DNA of 64,000 nt, taken from contig OY970278.1 in the NCBI GenBank assembly GCA_963715815.1, positions 2,666,001 to 2,730,000 on the forward strand. Direction: 5' to 3'. The position numbers and the translations under genes were made by a program. The notes below the pieces were generated by a model. It was not told the DNA's origin. It saw only the letters and a program-made list of their open reading frames with translations, and did no database searches. Source of the DNA: JAFAMS01 sp963715815 (lineage in GTDB: Bacteria; Vulcanimicrobiota; Vulcanimicrobiia; Vulcanimicrobiales; Vulcanimicrobiaceae). Below, one piece after another: positions 1 through 8,150 of the stretch (position 1 is the stretch's first letter; each line of letters opens with the position of its first letter).

Positions 1-72
1 GATTCCGACAAGCTCGCCTTGAAGGCGGAGCCGCGTCCTTGCCGCCGGTTTCCGGCGAACGCGAGACGACAT
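1..72 (-). CDS. possible N-terminal fragment of a gene running off the left edge
   Basis: An open frame starts at an ATG (complement of 70-72), 34 bases after the stop of the upstream ABC permease gene on the same strand, and runs off the window with no stop in 24 codons. The peptide is basic (MSSRVRRKPAART...). No clear Shine-Dalgarno sequence precedes it. By operon logic another transporter component, such as the ATPase, could follow here, but the residues visible do not show it. It may be noncoding. Confidence 0.2.
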   Translation of the reverse strand, partial: MSSRVRRKPAARTRLRLQGELVGI

Positions 73-106
73 TGTGGGCTTGGTTCGGCGGGGGTGGGGT
101 TCGCGC

Positions 107-979
107 CTAGCGGAGTCGCACGTCGAGAGCGTCGCGCAAACCGTCGCCGAGCAGGTTGAATCCGAGCACGACCAGTGTTATCGATGCACCCGGAAAGATC
201 AGCGCCCACGGGGCGGAGAGCCAGTAGTCGCGCGCGTCGTTGAGCATCGCGCCCCATTCTGGGGTCGGCGGGCGCGCGCCGAGTCCAAGATACGAAAGGC
301 CCGCGGCTTCCAACTCTGCCGTCGCGATCCCGAGAGTGGCTTGCACCAGGAGCGGCGCCAAGATGTTCGGCAGCACGTGCCGGATCAAAATTCGCGGCAC
401 GAGCGCACCAACCGCACGCGCTGCTTCAATATATTCCGTCTCTTTTACGGCGAGGACGGCCGAACGGCAGAGCCGCGCATACTGCGGAATGTAAACGATG
501 CCGACCGCGATCATCAGGTTGTTGATGCTCGGCCCCAAGATCGTCGCGATGGCGATAGCAAGAATGATCGACGGAAACGCGAGCATCAAATCCATCGCGG
601 CCATCAACATCGACTCGAGCCGGCCCCCAAAGTATCCCGCGAGGAGTCCGATCAACGTGCCGACGCTGATCGCAAGTCCGACCGCGACGAATCCGATCCG
701 AATCGAAATGCGAGCGCCGAATAAAATGCGCGCAAACATGTCGCGGCCGAGCTTGTCGGTTCCTAGTGGGTGCGCGAAACTCGGCGCTTGTGCGCCCGCA
801 GCAATGTTTTGCGCGAGGGGATCGTAGTGCGACAAGAGCGGCGCGAAGATAGCCGCAAGCACCAATACGACCACGATGATGAGGCCCGCAATCGCGCCGG
901 GCGTGCGCCGAAGACGATTCCAGACGTCGAGACCGTAGCTGCGGGTTTGCGTCAGCGGCTCCGCCGCCGCGAGACTCAA
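107..979 (-). CDS. ABC transporter permease, DppC/OppC type
   Basis: Inner-membrane permease subunit of a peptide/nickel-type ABC importer, 290 aa, the usual DppC length. About six hydrophobic segments are visible, starting near residues 28-50. The DppC signature HPLGTDKLGRDMFARILFGA follows the first segment, and the cytoplasmic EAA loop that contacts the ATPase reads EAARAVGALVPRILIRHVLP. The start is a TTG whose last two bases form part of the RNase J stop, a four-base TTGA overlap, so translation is probably coupled. The partner permease, ATPases and binding protein are not in the window, so the substrate cannot be named. Confidence 0.88.
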   Translation of the reverse strand: MSLAAAEPLTQTRSYGLDVWNRLRRTPGAIAGLIIVVVLVLAAIFAPLLSHYDPLAQNIAAGAQAPSFAHPLGTDKLGRDMFARILFGARISIRIGFVAVGLAISVGTLIGLLAGYFGGRLESMLMAAMDLMLAFPSIILAIAIATILGPSINNLMIAVGIVYIPQYARLCRSAVLAVKETEYIEAARAVGALVPRILIRHVLPNILAPLLVQATLGIATAELEAAGLSYLGLGARPPTPEWGAMLNDARDYWLSAPWALIFPGASITLVVLGFNLLGDGLRDALDVRLR

Positions 980-2685
980 ACCTCCATCACCACCGGTACG
1001 ACGATCGGGCGGCGCTTCGAACGCGTATAAATCGCTTCGGCTAAAGCTACGCGGATCGTTTCCTTGACGTTGTGCACGTCGCGGATTCCCTCGGCCGAAA
1101 CACGATCGAGGACGGTGCGAAGCCCCGTCTTGAGATCGTCGAGCACTTTTCCGTCGGATTCCGGAATGTAGAAGACGCCGCGCGTAATGAGATCGGGACC
1201 GGCGACGATCCGCGCTTCTTCGGCGTCGATCGTAACCACGACCATCATGATCCCATCGCTGCTAAGATGCCGTCGATCGCGCAGCACCGCGTCGCCGATG
1301 TCGCCCACGCCCGAACCATCGACGAACACGTTTCCGCCGTACGTTTTGCCGACTTTACCGGACATCTCTTCCGTGAATTGGATGACGTCGCCGTTCTCGC
1401 AGACGAGGATGTTCGAGGGATCGACGCCGGTGCGCTCGGCGAGCTTTCCGTGCGTAACGAGCATTCGGTATTCGCCGTGCACCGGAATGAAATGCTCGGG
1501 GCGAATCAGGTTGAGCATCAGCAGCAGCTCTTCTTGCGATGCGTGTCCCGAGACGTGTGCGGGATTTGATGCTGCCGCCCCCGGCCCGGTCGCACCGTGA
1601 TAAACGATCGCGCCGAGACGGTACAAATTATTGATCGTGCGGCTGACCGCTTTCTCGTTGCCCGGGATCGGCGTCGCGCTGACGACGACGGTATCGCCCG
1701 CGACGATTTGCATCTTCGGATGATCGCGGACCGAAAGACGCGAGAGCGCCGACATCGGCTCGCCCTGCGAACCGGTCGTCATCACCACGATCTGCTCGCG
1801 TGGATAGTCGTCGATGTCATCGACACGTATCTGCAAGCCAGGGGGTATGCGCAGATACTTTAGCTCGCTGGCAAAGTGCACAACGTTGACGAGCGAGCGT
1901 CCGAGAAACGCGATTTTGCGATCGAAGCGTTCGACCTGATCGACGACCTGCTGAATGCGCGGAACGTTCGAGGCAAACGACGCGACGATGATACGCCCGG
2001 CCGCACGCGCGAAAATGTTCGAGAACGCTTCGCCGACGAGCCGCTCCGAGAGCGTGTGTCCGGGACGTTCGGCGTTGGTGCTGTCGGAAAGCATGCAGAG
2101 CACACCTTCTTCACCGATGCGCGCCATCGAAGCGAAATCGGCAGGCTCACCGTCGACAGGCGTTTGATCGAATTTGAAATCGCCCGTATGAAAGATCGTT
2201 CCAACCGGCGTGCGCAGCGCGAGCGCGCAGGCACCCGAGACCGAGTGGTTCGTGTGAATGAACTCGGTTTCGATGCTGCCGTACTTTATGCGATCGCCCG
2301 GCTTGACCGTGATGAAGACGGGATCGCGCGAGGTTTGCTCGCGCATTTTCGCGCGAATGAGCGCGAGCGTGAGCGACGTACCGACGACCGGAACGTTGAG
2401 CTCGCGCAACAGATACGGAATTCCGCCGATGTGATCTTCGTGTCCGTGCGTGACGAGAATCGCGCGCAGCTTGTCGGCGCGTTCGCGAATGTACGTGAAG
2501 TCGTTGATGACGATGTCGACGCCGAGCATGTCGTCGTCGGGGAACATCAGTCCGCAATCGACTGCGACCATGTCCTCGTTCGTCTCGATGACGGTCATGT
2601 TGCGGCCGATCTCGCCGCAACCGCCAAGCGGAACGATGCGAACGAACGGTTCTACCGGCGTGGACGGGACGTGGTACTCGGTCAA
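976..2685 (-). CDS. rnj: ribonuclease J
   Basis: Metallo-beta-lactamase/beta-CASP ribonuclease of mRNA decay and rRNA maturation, cytoplasmic, 569 aa against about 555 for the family. The metal-binding motif HGHEDHIGG lies near residues 80-88, preceded by GGCGEIGRNM. The beta-CASP part has TGSQGEPMSALSR and the later HVSGHAS and PVHGEYRM motifs. The start is TTG at 2685, supported by an AAGGGGG ribosome-binding site five bases upstream. The gene is divergent from the small gene at 2743 and overlaps the permease start by four bases. RNase J linked to a peptide permease is not a functional pairing I recognise. Confidence 0.95.
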   Translation of the reverse strand: MTEYHVPSTPVEPFVRIVPLGGCGEIGRNMTVIETNEDMVAVDCGLMFPDDDMLGVDIVINDFTYIRERADKLRAILVTHGHEDHIGGIPYLLRELNVPVVGTSLTLALIRAKMREQTSRDPVFITVKPGDRIKYGSIETEFIHTNHSVSGACALALRTPVGTIFHTGDFKFDQTPVDGEPADFASMARIGEEGVLCMLSDSTNAERPGHTLSERLVGEAFSNIFARAAGRIIVASFASNVPRIQQVVDQVERFDRKIAFLGRSLVNVVHFASELKYLRIPPGLQIRVDDIDDYPREQIVVMTTGSQGEPMSALSRLSVRDHPKMQIVAGDTVVVSATPIPGNEKAVSRTINNLYRLGAIVYHGATGPGAAASNPAHVSGHASQEELLLMLNLIRPEHFIPVHGEYRMLVTHGKLAERTGVDPSNILVCENGDVIQFTEEMSGKVGKTYGGNVFVDGSGVGDIGDAVLRDRRHLSSDGIMMVVVTIDAEEARIVAGPDLITRGVFYIPESDGKVLDDLKTGLRTVLDRVSAEGIRDVHNVKETIRVALAEAIYTRSKRRPIVVPVVMEV

Positions 2686-2742
2686 CGAGCCCCCTTGTCG
2701 TTTGCGCGCGGCGCGTGAAAGCGGCGTGCGGAGGTTTGCTGC

Positions 2743-3027
2743 ATGCTCGGGTTAGTCGTCGCCCTTCTGTTCCTCGTCGTCCCCGCCCAAGGTTCGCCTG
2801 ATAGACATCCCAATGTCCAACACCCCGTTGCGCCGCACCCTGGGAAGCCGCCTCCTCGGACGACGATGTCCGCATATGCAGGCGACCTGTTCAGCCGCAG
2901 GGCGCGGCGCCGAGCGGCGGTCATCCTGCGGTTACGCTGGGAAGACTTGCGGCTCGCGCAGCTGGATCGGATTCGCGCCGCGATCCGCCATCAGATCTCG
3001 ATCGACGACCTGCTGCGCGACAAGTAA
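2743..3027 (+). CDS. small secreted or membrane-anchored protein of unknown function
   Basis: A 94-aa frame with a good GGAGG ribosome-binding site eight bases before its ATG. It opens with a hydrophobic stretch (MLGLVVALLFLVV) that looks like a signal peptide or anchor. A proline/histidine-rich linker follows, then a basic amphipathic C-terminal helix rich in Arg and Leu that ends IDDLLRDK. Codon third positions in the C-terminal half are GC-rich, like neighbouring genes. It sits between divergent RNase J and htrA. I do not recognise a family, and two overlapping frames in the same interval look like shadows. The rest of the 2686-3147 gap (3028-3147) holds only the htrA leader. Confidence 0.45.
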   Translation: MLGLVVALLFLVVPAQGSPDRHPNVQHPVAPHPGKPPPRTTMSAYAGDLFSRRARRRAAVILRLRWEDLRLAQLDRIRAAIRHQISIDDLLRDK

Positions 3028-3147
3028 CCGCAAGGCAGTTTCGGGGAAGTTCTACACGGCGGAGGGAACCGAGCAACTTTCGAAACTCGTTCTAGGTAGT
3101 GCTTCTACGAACTAAAAGCCAACCGGCACGCAAAGGACCAAGTACTG

Positions 3148-4374
3148 ATGATTCGTTCTCGAGTTATGCAGACTGCCATCGTCGGCCTCATCGGCGCGAT
3201 CATCGGCAGCTTCTCGATGATGCTCTTCGCGAGCACGCATTTCGCTAATGTTGCCGGCCCAGGCAATACCCCGCCGCAAGTAAACGCGGCGCCGCTAACC
3301 TCCGGAGCAAGCGATCAGGATCGTATCGTGAGCGCAGTCAAGCGCGTCGAGCCGTCCGTCGTCGCGCTCAACGTGACGGTCAACGGACAACAGTACGTCC
3401 CAGTCGATCCGTTCGCGCAGCTGTTCGGCGGCCCGAGCATCGTTCGGCCGCAAGCGTTTCACAGCCGTGTTTCGGGTTCAGGCTTCGTCTACTCGCGCGA
3501 TGGTGAGATTCTGACGAACGCGCACGTCGTTACCGGCGGTTTCGCCGGTCAACCTTCGAAGATCGACGTCGTGTTTGCGAACGGCGATCATGTGCCGGCG
3601 CATCTCGTCTCCGCGAACGTCGGCATCGACCTCGCTCTTGTCAAAGTCGACAACTACGCCAAGCTGCCGCCGCCGCTGCGTTTCGCCGACTCGGATCGTC
3701 TCGAAGCCGGTCAGTGGGCTATAGCAATCGGCGAGCCTCTCGAGCTCAAGCAGACCGTTACCGTCGGGGTCGTCTCGGGCTTCCATCGCGATGAGATCGC
3801 GGGGACCGAAGCCGGCGGCGCGCCGCAGCAGTTCAAGGGCCTGCTCCAGACCTCGGCTCCCATCAACCCCGGCAACTCGGGCGGACCGCTCGTGGACCTT
3901 AATGGCGACGTCATCGGCATCAACCAGCTGACCGCGAACCCGCAGTCGGCGCAGGGCATCGGCTTCGCAATCCCCTCGAACTCGGTCCAACAGGTCGCCC
4001 TTCAGCTTACGAAGACCAAGGGCATCACTCAGGGGACGCACGAGGGCTACATCGGCGTCGCGCTCCAGGCGATGAGCTCGGGCGCCCGCTCGCAGCTCGG
4101 CTACAGCGGACCTGACGGCGTCGTCGTCGCCCAAGTCGTCGGCGGTGGACCGGCCGACCAAGCCGGACTCGAGCCCGGCGACGTCATCACCGGCGCCAAC
4201 GGTAAGTCGGTCGCGACACCCCAAGACCTCACCAACGTGATCAAGGGCGTCGTAGTCGGCGGAACGGTCAACCTCCAAGTCTGGAGCGCCGGCAACAAGA
4301 AGCTGGTCGCCGTCAAGACAAGCGAGCGACCGGCCAACCTGGATACGCCGCAGCAGCCGCAACAGCAGCCCTAG
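3148..4374 (+). CDS. HtrA/DegP-type serine protease with PDZ domain
   Basis: Envelope quality-control protease, 408 aa. An N-terminal hydrophobic segment (about residues 9-28) is an uncleaved anchor or signal. A trypsin-like domain has the triad His near 126 (TNAHVV), Asp near 161 (GIDLALVKVD) and Ser near 244 (NPGNSGGPL). One C-terminal PDZ domain contains GPADQAGLEPGDVI, and the tail is Gln/Pro-rich. One PDZ domain fits the DegS/HtrA-anchored type rather than DegP, which has two. AAGGAC lies about ten bases before the ATG. The gene lies directly upstream of the dnaK operon on the same strand, consistent with a proteostasis cluster. Confidence 0.93.
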   Translation: MIRSRVMQTAIVGLIGAIIGSFSMMLFASTHFANVAGPGNTPPQVNAAPLTSGASDQDRIVSAVKRVEPSVVALNVTVNGQQYVPVDPFAQLFGGPSIVRPQAFHSRVSGSGFVYSRDGEILTNAHVVTGGFAGQPSKIDVVFANGDHVPAHLVSANVGIDLALVKVDNYAKLPPPLRFADSDRLEAGQWAIAIGEPLELKQTVTVGVVSGFHRDEIAGTEAGGAPQQFKGLLQTSAPINPGNSGGPLVDLNGDVIGINQLTANPQSAQGIGFAIPSNSVQQVALQLTKTKGITQGTHEGYIGVALQAMSSGARSQLGYSGPDGVVVAQVVGGGPADQAGLEPGDVITGANGKSVATPQDLTNVIKGVVVGGTVNLQVWSAGNKKLVAVKTSERPANLDTPQQPQQQP

Positions 4375-4384
4375 GGCAAAAAAA

Positions 4385-4410
4385 GCGGGGCGCCGGCTTC
4401 GGCGCCCCGC
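4385..4410 (-). terminator. strong GC hairpin, intrinsic terminator facing the minus strand
   Basis: An 11-bp perfect stem (4385-4395 with 4400-4410) closes on a GCTT loop. Seven A residues precede it at 4378-4384, so transcribed on the minus strand it is a hairpin followed by seven U. On the plus strand, after htrA, it has no U tract. It could still end htrA transcripts weakly, but its textbook orientation is against antisense transcription entering htrA from the dnaK side. Confidence 0.6.
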
Positions 4411-4465
4411 AACTCCTGTGCCACCAAAATTGTCATAGAAGGTGAGCGGAACAATCTGCCGCCGT

Positions 4466-4494
4466 TTGCGGTAAGATGGTCCGTACCTTACACT
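4466..4494 (+). promoter_or_regulatory. putative dnaK promoter
   Basis: TTGCGG (4466-4471) and TACACT (4489-4494) are separated by 17 bases, about 90 bases before the dnaK ATG. Short inverted arms GTAAG/CTTAC flank the spacer. CTTGAGT at 4504-4510 matches one half of the HspR-type HAIR box, but the second half is missing. No CIRCE element is visible. Prediction from sequence only. Confidence 0.3.
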
Positions 4495-4583
4495 TCTAGA
4501 CTCCTTGAGTTGAGGTAAGCGGCAAGGCCAAGAGCTAGCGCTCGCGGCTGGTCCACTCGCTCGGGAAGAAGGCACGAAACAAC

Positions 4584-6461
4584 ATGGCAAAAGTGGTCGG
4601 AATCGACCTTGGGACGACCAATTCAGTCGTCGCAGTAATGGAAGGCTCGCAGCCGGTCGTCATTCCCAACGCGGAAGGCAACCGTACGACACCGTCCGTC
4701 GTCGCGTTTACGAAAACCGGCGAACGTTTGGTGGGTCAGCTCGCGAAGCGCCAAGCAATAACGAACCCCGAACGCACCATCGCGTCGATCAAGCGACACA
4801 TGGGCACGGATTACAAAGTCAAAATCGACGGCAAAGATTATTCGCCGCAAGAGATCTCGGCGATGATCCTTCAGAAGCTTGTCAACGACGCATCGACGTA
4901 TCTCGGCGAGCGCGTGACGAAAGCCGTCATCACCGTTCCCGCGTACTTCAACGACGCGCAACGGCAAGCAACGAAGGACGCGGGCCGCATCGCGGGTCTC
5001 GATGTTCTGCGTATCATCAACGAGCCGACCGCGGCATCGCTCGCGTACGGTCTCGAAAAGAAAGGCAACGAGACGATCCTCGTTTGGGATCTCGGCGGCG
5101 GCACGTTCGACGTGTCGATCCTCGAGGTCGGCGACGGCGTCTTCGAAGTCAAGGCCACGAACGGTGACACGCACCTCGGCGGCGACGACTACGACAAGCG
5201 AATCGTCGATTGGCTCGTCGGTGAATTCCGCAAGGATCAAGGCATCGATCTTTCCGGCGACAAGCAGGCGATGCAACGCCTGACCGAAGCGGCGGAAAAA
5301 GCCAAGATCGAGCTGAGCTCGATGGTACAGACCTCTATCAATCTGCCGTTCGTCACGGCGGATCAAAACGGTCCGAAGCACTTGGACTACACACTCACGC
5401 GTGCGGATTTCGAGCGCATGACGAGCGATCTCACCGATCGCACCGTACAGCCGTTCAAGAGCGCCTTGAGCGATTCAGGACTCGACATCTCGAAGATCGA
5501 TCAGGTCGTGATGGTCGGCGGCGCGACACGTATGCCGGTCATTCAGGAACTCGTCCAAAAGCTCACAGGCAAAGAGCCGAATCAAACCGTCAACCCCGAC
5601 GAAGTCGTCGCGGTTGGTGCAGCGATTCAGGCCGGCGTCCTCTCGGGTGAAGTGCACGACGTCGTACTGCTCGACGTTACACCGCTCTCGCTTGGAATCG
5701 AAACGCTCGGCGGCGTCAACACGAAGCTGATCGAACGCAACACGACGATTCCAACGCGTAAGGCGCAAATCTTCACCACGGCCGAAGACGGTCAAACCTC
5801 GGTCGACATTCACGTCCTTCAGGGCGAACGCGACATGGCGGGCGACAATAAGACGCTCGGACGCTTCCGTCTCGAAGGCATCCCGGCCGCTCCGCGCGGC
5901 ATACCGCAGATCGAAGTCACGTTTGACATCGATGCCAATGGCCTCGTCAGCGTGAACGCGAAAGATCTTGGAACCGGTCGCGAGCAGAAGATCACGATCA
6001 CAGCATCGACCAATCTCAACAAAGACGAAGTCGATCGCATGGTCAAGGACGCCGAGGCATTCGCCGCGGAAGATCATCGCAAGCGCGAAGAAGCGGAAGT
6101 TCGCAACGCGGCGAGCTCGTTAACCTACTCGACGGAGAAATCGCTTAAGGAAGTCGGCGACAAGCTCGATGCATCTGCCAAGGCGGATGTCGAGGCTGCG
6201 CTCGGCGAGCTTAAGCGGATCTCCGAAAACGGGACGGTCGCCGAAGTCAAAGAGGCGACTGAGAAGCTGCAGCAAGCCAGCTACAAGATGGCCGAAGCGC
6301 TCTATCAAAAGAGCGGCGCGGCGTCGGGTAACGGTCAGTCTGAAAACGGCGCGACGCATGACGGCGCTCCGCAGGACGGACAGCAGCAGCACAGCGAGTC
6401 GACGGCGTCATCGCAATCATCCGATGACGTGATCGACGCCGAGTTCAAAGAAGCCAAGTAA
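4584..6461 (+). CDS. dnaK: molecular chaperone DnaK (Hsp70)
   Basis: ATP-dependent Hsp70 chaperone of the cytoplasm, 625 aa, normal length. The ATPase domain begins GIDLGTTNSVVAV (residues 6-18) and contains VPAYFNDAQRQATKDAG, NEPTAASLAYG and WDLGGGTFDVSIL. The interdomain linker reads VVLLDVTPLSLGIET and leads into the substrate-binding domain with its helical lid. The C-terminal tail is Gln/Ser-rich and ends DDVIDAEFKEAK, the conserved tail motif. GAAGAAGG precedes the ATG. First gene of dnaK-grpE-dnaJ with short spacers, so a heat-shock operon. Confidence 0.98.
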   Translation: MAKVVGIDLGTTNSVVAVMEGSQPVVIPNAEGNRTTPSVVAFTKTGERLVGQLAKRQAITNPERTIASIKRHMGTDYKVKIDGKDYSPQEISAMILQKLVNDASTYLGERVTKAVITVPAYFNDAQRQATKDAGRIAGLDVLRIINEPTAASLAYGLEKKGNETILVWDLGGGTFDVSILEVGDGVFEVKATNGDTHLGGDDYDKRIVDWLVGEFRKDQGIDLSGDKQAMQRLTEAAEKAKIELSSMVQTSINLPFVTADQNGPKHLDYTLTRADFERMTSDLTDRTVQPFKSALSDSGLDISKIDQVVMVGGATRMPVIQELVQKLTGKEPNQTVNPDEVVAVGAAIQAGVLSGEVHDVVLLDVTPLSLGIETLGGVNTKLIERNTTIPTRKAQIFTTAEDGQTSVDIHVLQGERDMAGDNKTLGRFRLEGIPAAPRGIPQIEVTFDIDANGLVSVNAKDLGTGREQKITITASTNLNKDEVDRMVKDAEAFAAEDHRKREEAEVRNAASSLTYSTEKSLKEVGDKLDASAKADVEAALGELKRISENGTVAEVKEATEKLQQASYKMAEALYQKSGAASGNGQSENGATHDGAPQDGQQQHSESTASSQSSDDVIDAEFKEAK

Positions 6462-6467
6462 ACTTCG

Positions 6468-6974
6468 ATGGACACGAATACGGAAACGACTGCGGCGCAG
6501 GGTTCTGCGCCGCAAGTCGATCCCGCGGTTGAGCTTGCGGCCGCCAAAGCCAAAGCCGAAGAGAACTACAATAAGTTTCTCTACGCGATGGCCGATTTCG
6601 AAAATTACAAGAAACGCATCGAGCGACAGTTCGCCGACATTGCGACCTCCGGAAAACGCTCGCTTCTCGAGCGCATCCTTCCGGTGATCGACAATCTCGA
6701 GCGTGCGCTCGCGACCGGTGGCGATCCGGAAGTGATACGCAAAGGAGTAGAGCAAACCTTGCGCGGTTTCGAGCAAGTCCTTGCCGGTGAAAACGTGCGC
6801 GCGTACTCCGTCAAAGGACAACGTTTCGATCCGACGCTCGCAGAAGCGATCGGAACGCAACCGCCTGGTCCCGGTGTCGACGACGATATCGTCGTCGAAG
6901 AAGCACAGCGCGGTTACAAATACGGCGACGAGGTCATTCGCCCCGCGAAAGTCATCGTCACAAAAGCCGGCTAG
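6468..6974 (+). CDS. grpE: nucleotide exchange factor GrpE
   Basis: Exchange factor that releases ADP from DnaK, 168 aa. An N-terminal charged helix (AAAKAKAEENYNKFLYAMAD) precedes the core motif FENYKKRIERQ. The C-terminal beta domain ends ...GYKYGDEVIRPAKVIVTKA, the canonical GrpE ending (YxxxGRVLRPAxVxV). Only six bases separate it from dnaK and nine from dnaJ, so the three genes are co-expressed. Confidence 0.96.
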   Translation: MDTNTETTAAQGSAPQVDPAVELAAAKAKAEENYNKFLYAMADFENYKKRIERQFADIATSGKRSLLERILPVIDNLERALATGGDPEVIRKGVEQTLRGFEQVLAGENVRAYSVKGQRFDPTLAEAIGTQPPGPGVDDDIVVEEAQRGYKYGDEVIRPAKVIVTKAG

Positions 6975-6983
6975 CGCGACGCT

Positions 6984-8009
6984 ATGCCGACGATGAACTA
7001 CAAGGACTACTATCAAGTCCTAGGCGTTCCGAAGAATGCCGCCGAGAAAGACATTAAGTCCGCGTATCGGCGGCTGGCGCGCAAATGGCACCCGGACGCC
7101 AACCCCACCAATCCAAAGCAAGCCGAGGAGAAATTCAAGGAGATCTCCGAGGCTTACGAAGTTTTGGGCGATGCCGAAAAACGCAAGAAGTACGACGTCC
7201 TCGGTTCGGATTGGCAGCGCGCTGCGCAACAAGCCGAACAGCAACGCCGCTATCGCAATCAGCAGCAGCAAGAAGACTTCAACGCTTCGAGCTCCGGCTT
7301 CGGCGGAGCGGGCGGCCCGAGCGGATTCTCCGACTTCTTCGATGCTTTCTTCTCGGGTGTCGGCGCCGGTGCGCGCCGCACGACGCGTCAGCCGTTCCAG
7401 CAACGCGGCCAAGACCTCGAAACGACGCTCGATCTCTCGCTGCGCGAATCGTACGAAGGCGGCACGAAATCGGTCTCGCTGCAGATCGAAGATCTGTGTC
7501 CGCAATGCCGCGGAACCGGAACCGTTGGCAAGAGTATCTGCCCGAAGTGTCACGGCACCGGCCGCGTCCTCGAGACGAAACGGTTCGACGTGACGATTCC
7601 GAAAGGCGTGCGTGAAGGGCAACGCATTCGGCTCGCCGGTCAAGGCGGAACGGGAATCGGCGGCGGACCCAAGGGCGATTTATATTTGGTCGTTCACATC
7701 AAAGACGATCAGATGTACACCCGCAAAGAGGATGATCTGTACATCGACATGCCCGTCTCGATCTACGATCTGGTTCTCGGCGGCGAAGTGCGCGTGCCAA
7801 CGATGAGCGGTGACGTTACGATGACGGTCCCTGCCGGCACGCAAAGCAACAAGCTCTTGCGTCTAACTGGGAAGGGCATGCCGCATTCAAAGGGCAGCGG
7901 CAGCGGCGACCAATACGTCCGTTTGATCGGAACCGTTCCGCAAAATCTTTCGGATAAGGAGCTCAAGCTTTATCGCGAGCTCGCGACGCTGCACAACGGC
8001 AAGCGCTAA
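6984..8009 (+). CDS. dnaJ: DnaJ-type co-chaperone with reduced zinc finger
   Basis: Hsp40 partner of DnaK, 341 aa. The J domain at the N-terminus contains the HPD motif (RKWHPDANP), followed by a Gln- then Gly/Phe-rich linker. The C-terminal substrate-binding domains are present (GPKGDLYLVVHI, TLLRLTGKGMPH-like). Only two CxxCxGxG repeats are present (CPQCRGTG and CPKCHGTG) instead of the four of classical DnaJ, so it can bind at most one zinc by this motif. Operon position makes it the main co-chaperone. It differs from CbpA in keeping a half zinc finger. Confidence 0.9.
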   Translation: MPTMNYKDYYQVLGVPKNAAEKDIKSAYRRLARKWHPDANPTNPKQAEEKFKEISEAYEVLGDAEKRKKYDVLGSDWQRAAQQAEQQRRYRNQQQQEDFNASSSGFGGAGGPSGFSDFFDAFFSGVGAGARRTTRQPFQQRGQDLETTLDLSLRESYEGGTKSVSLQIEDLCPQCRGTGTVGKSICPKCHGTGRVLETKRFDVTIPKGVREGQRIRLAGQGGTGIGGGPKGDLYLVVHIKDDQMYTRKEDDLYIDMPVSIYDLVLGGEVRVPTMSGDVTMTVPAGTQSNKLLRLTGKGMPHSKGSGSGDQYVRLIGTVPQNLSDKELKLYRELATLHNGKR

Positions 8010-8150
8010 CCCGTTGGCGCAGTCCGCGCACCGCGGCGCCGGTTAGGAGGGAAAGCCCGAGCTCGGATCGAGCGATGCCAAATCGAACACCAGCGATACG
8101 CGGCTGCTCGCGCAGCCTAGCGCCAAGGTATGAGGGAATTCTGAAGCGCG

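Noticed and set aside
1876..2718. 280-residue plus-strand open frame across the RNase J gene
   Set aside because: Composition (Arg, Asp, Val rich, no domain) is that of a shadow frame; RNase J is complete on the other strand.
4440..4583. CIRCE or full HAIR operator before dnaK
   Set aside because: Only one CTTGAGT half-site and short GTAAG/CTTAC arms were found; no complete TTAGCACTC-type or CTTGAGT-ACTCAAG pair.
3478..4590. 370-residue open frame antisense to htrA
   Set aside because: Arg/Asp-rich composition is typical of a reverse frame of high-GC coding DNA. A minus-strand terminator at 4385-4410 would cut its transcript, and htrA has full family motifs.
8045..8133. Minus-strand frame of about 26 codons ending in SLVFDLASLDPSSGFPS, after the TonB-like gene
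   Set aside because: It looks coding-like, perhaps a remnant of a barrel C-terminus, but it is too short, has no ribosome site and the upstream gene already has a sensible end.
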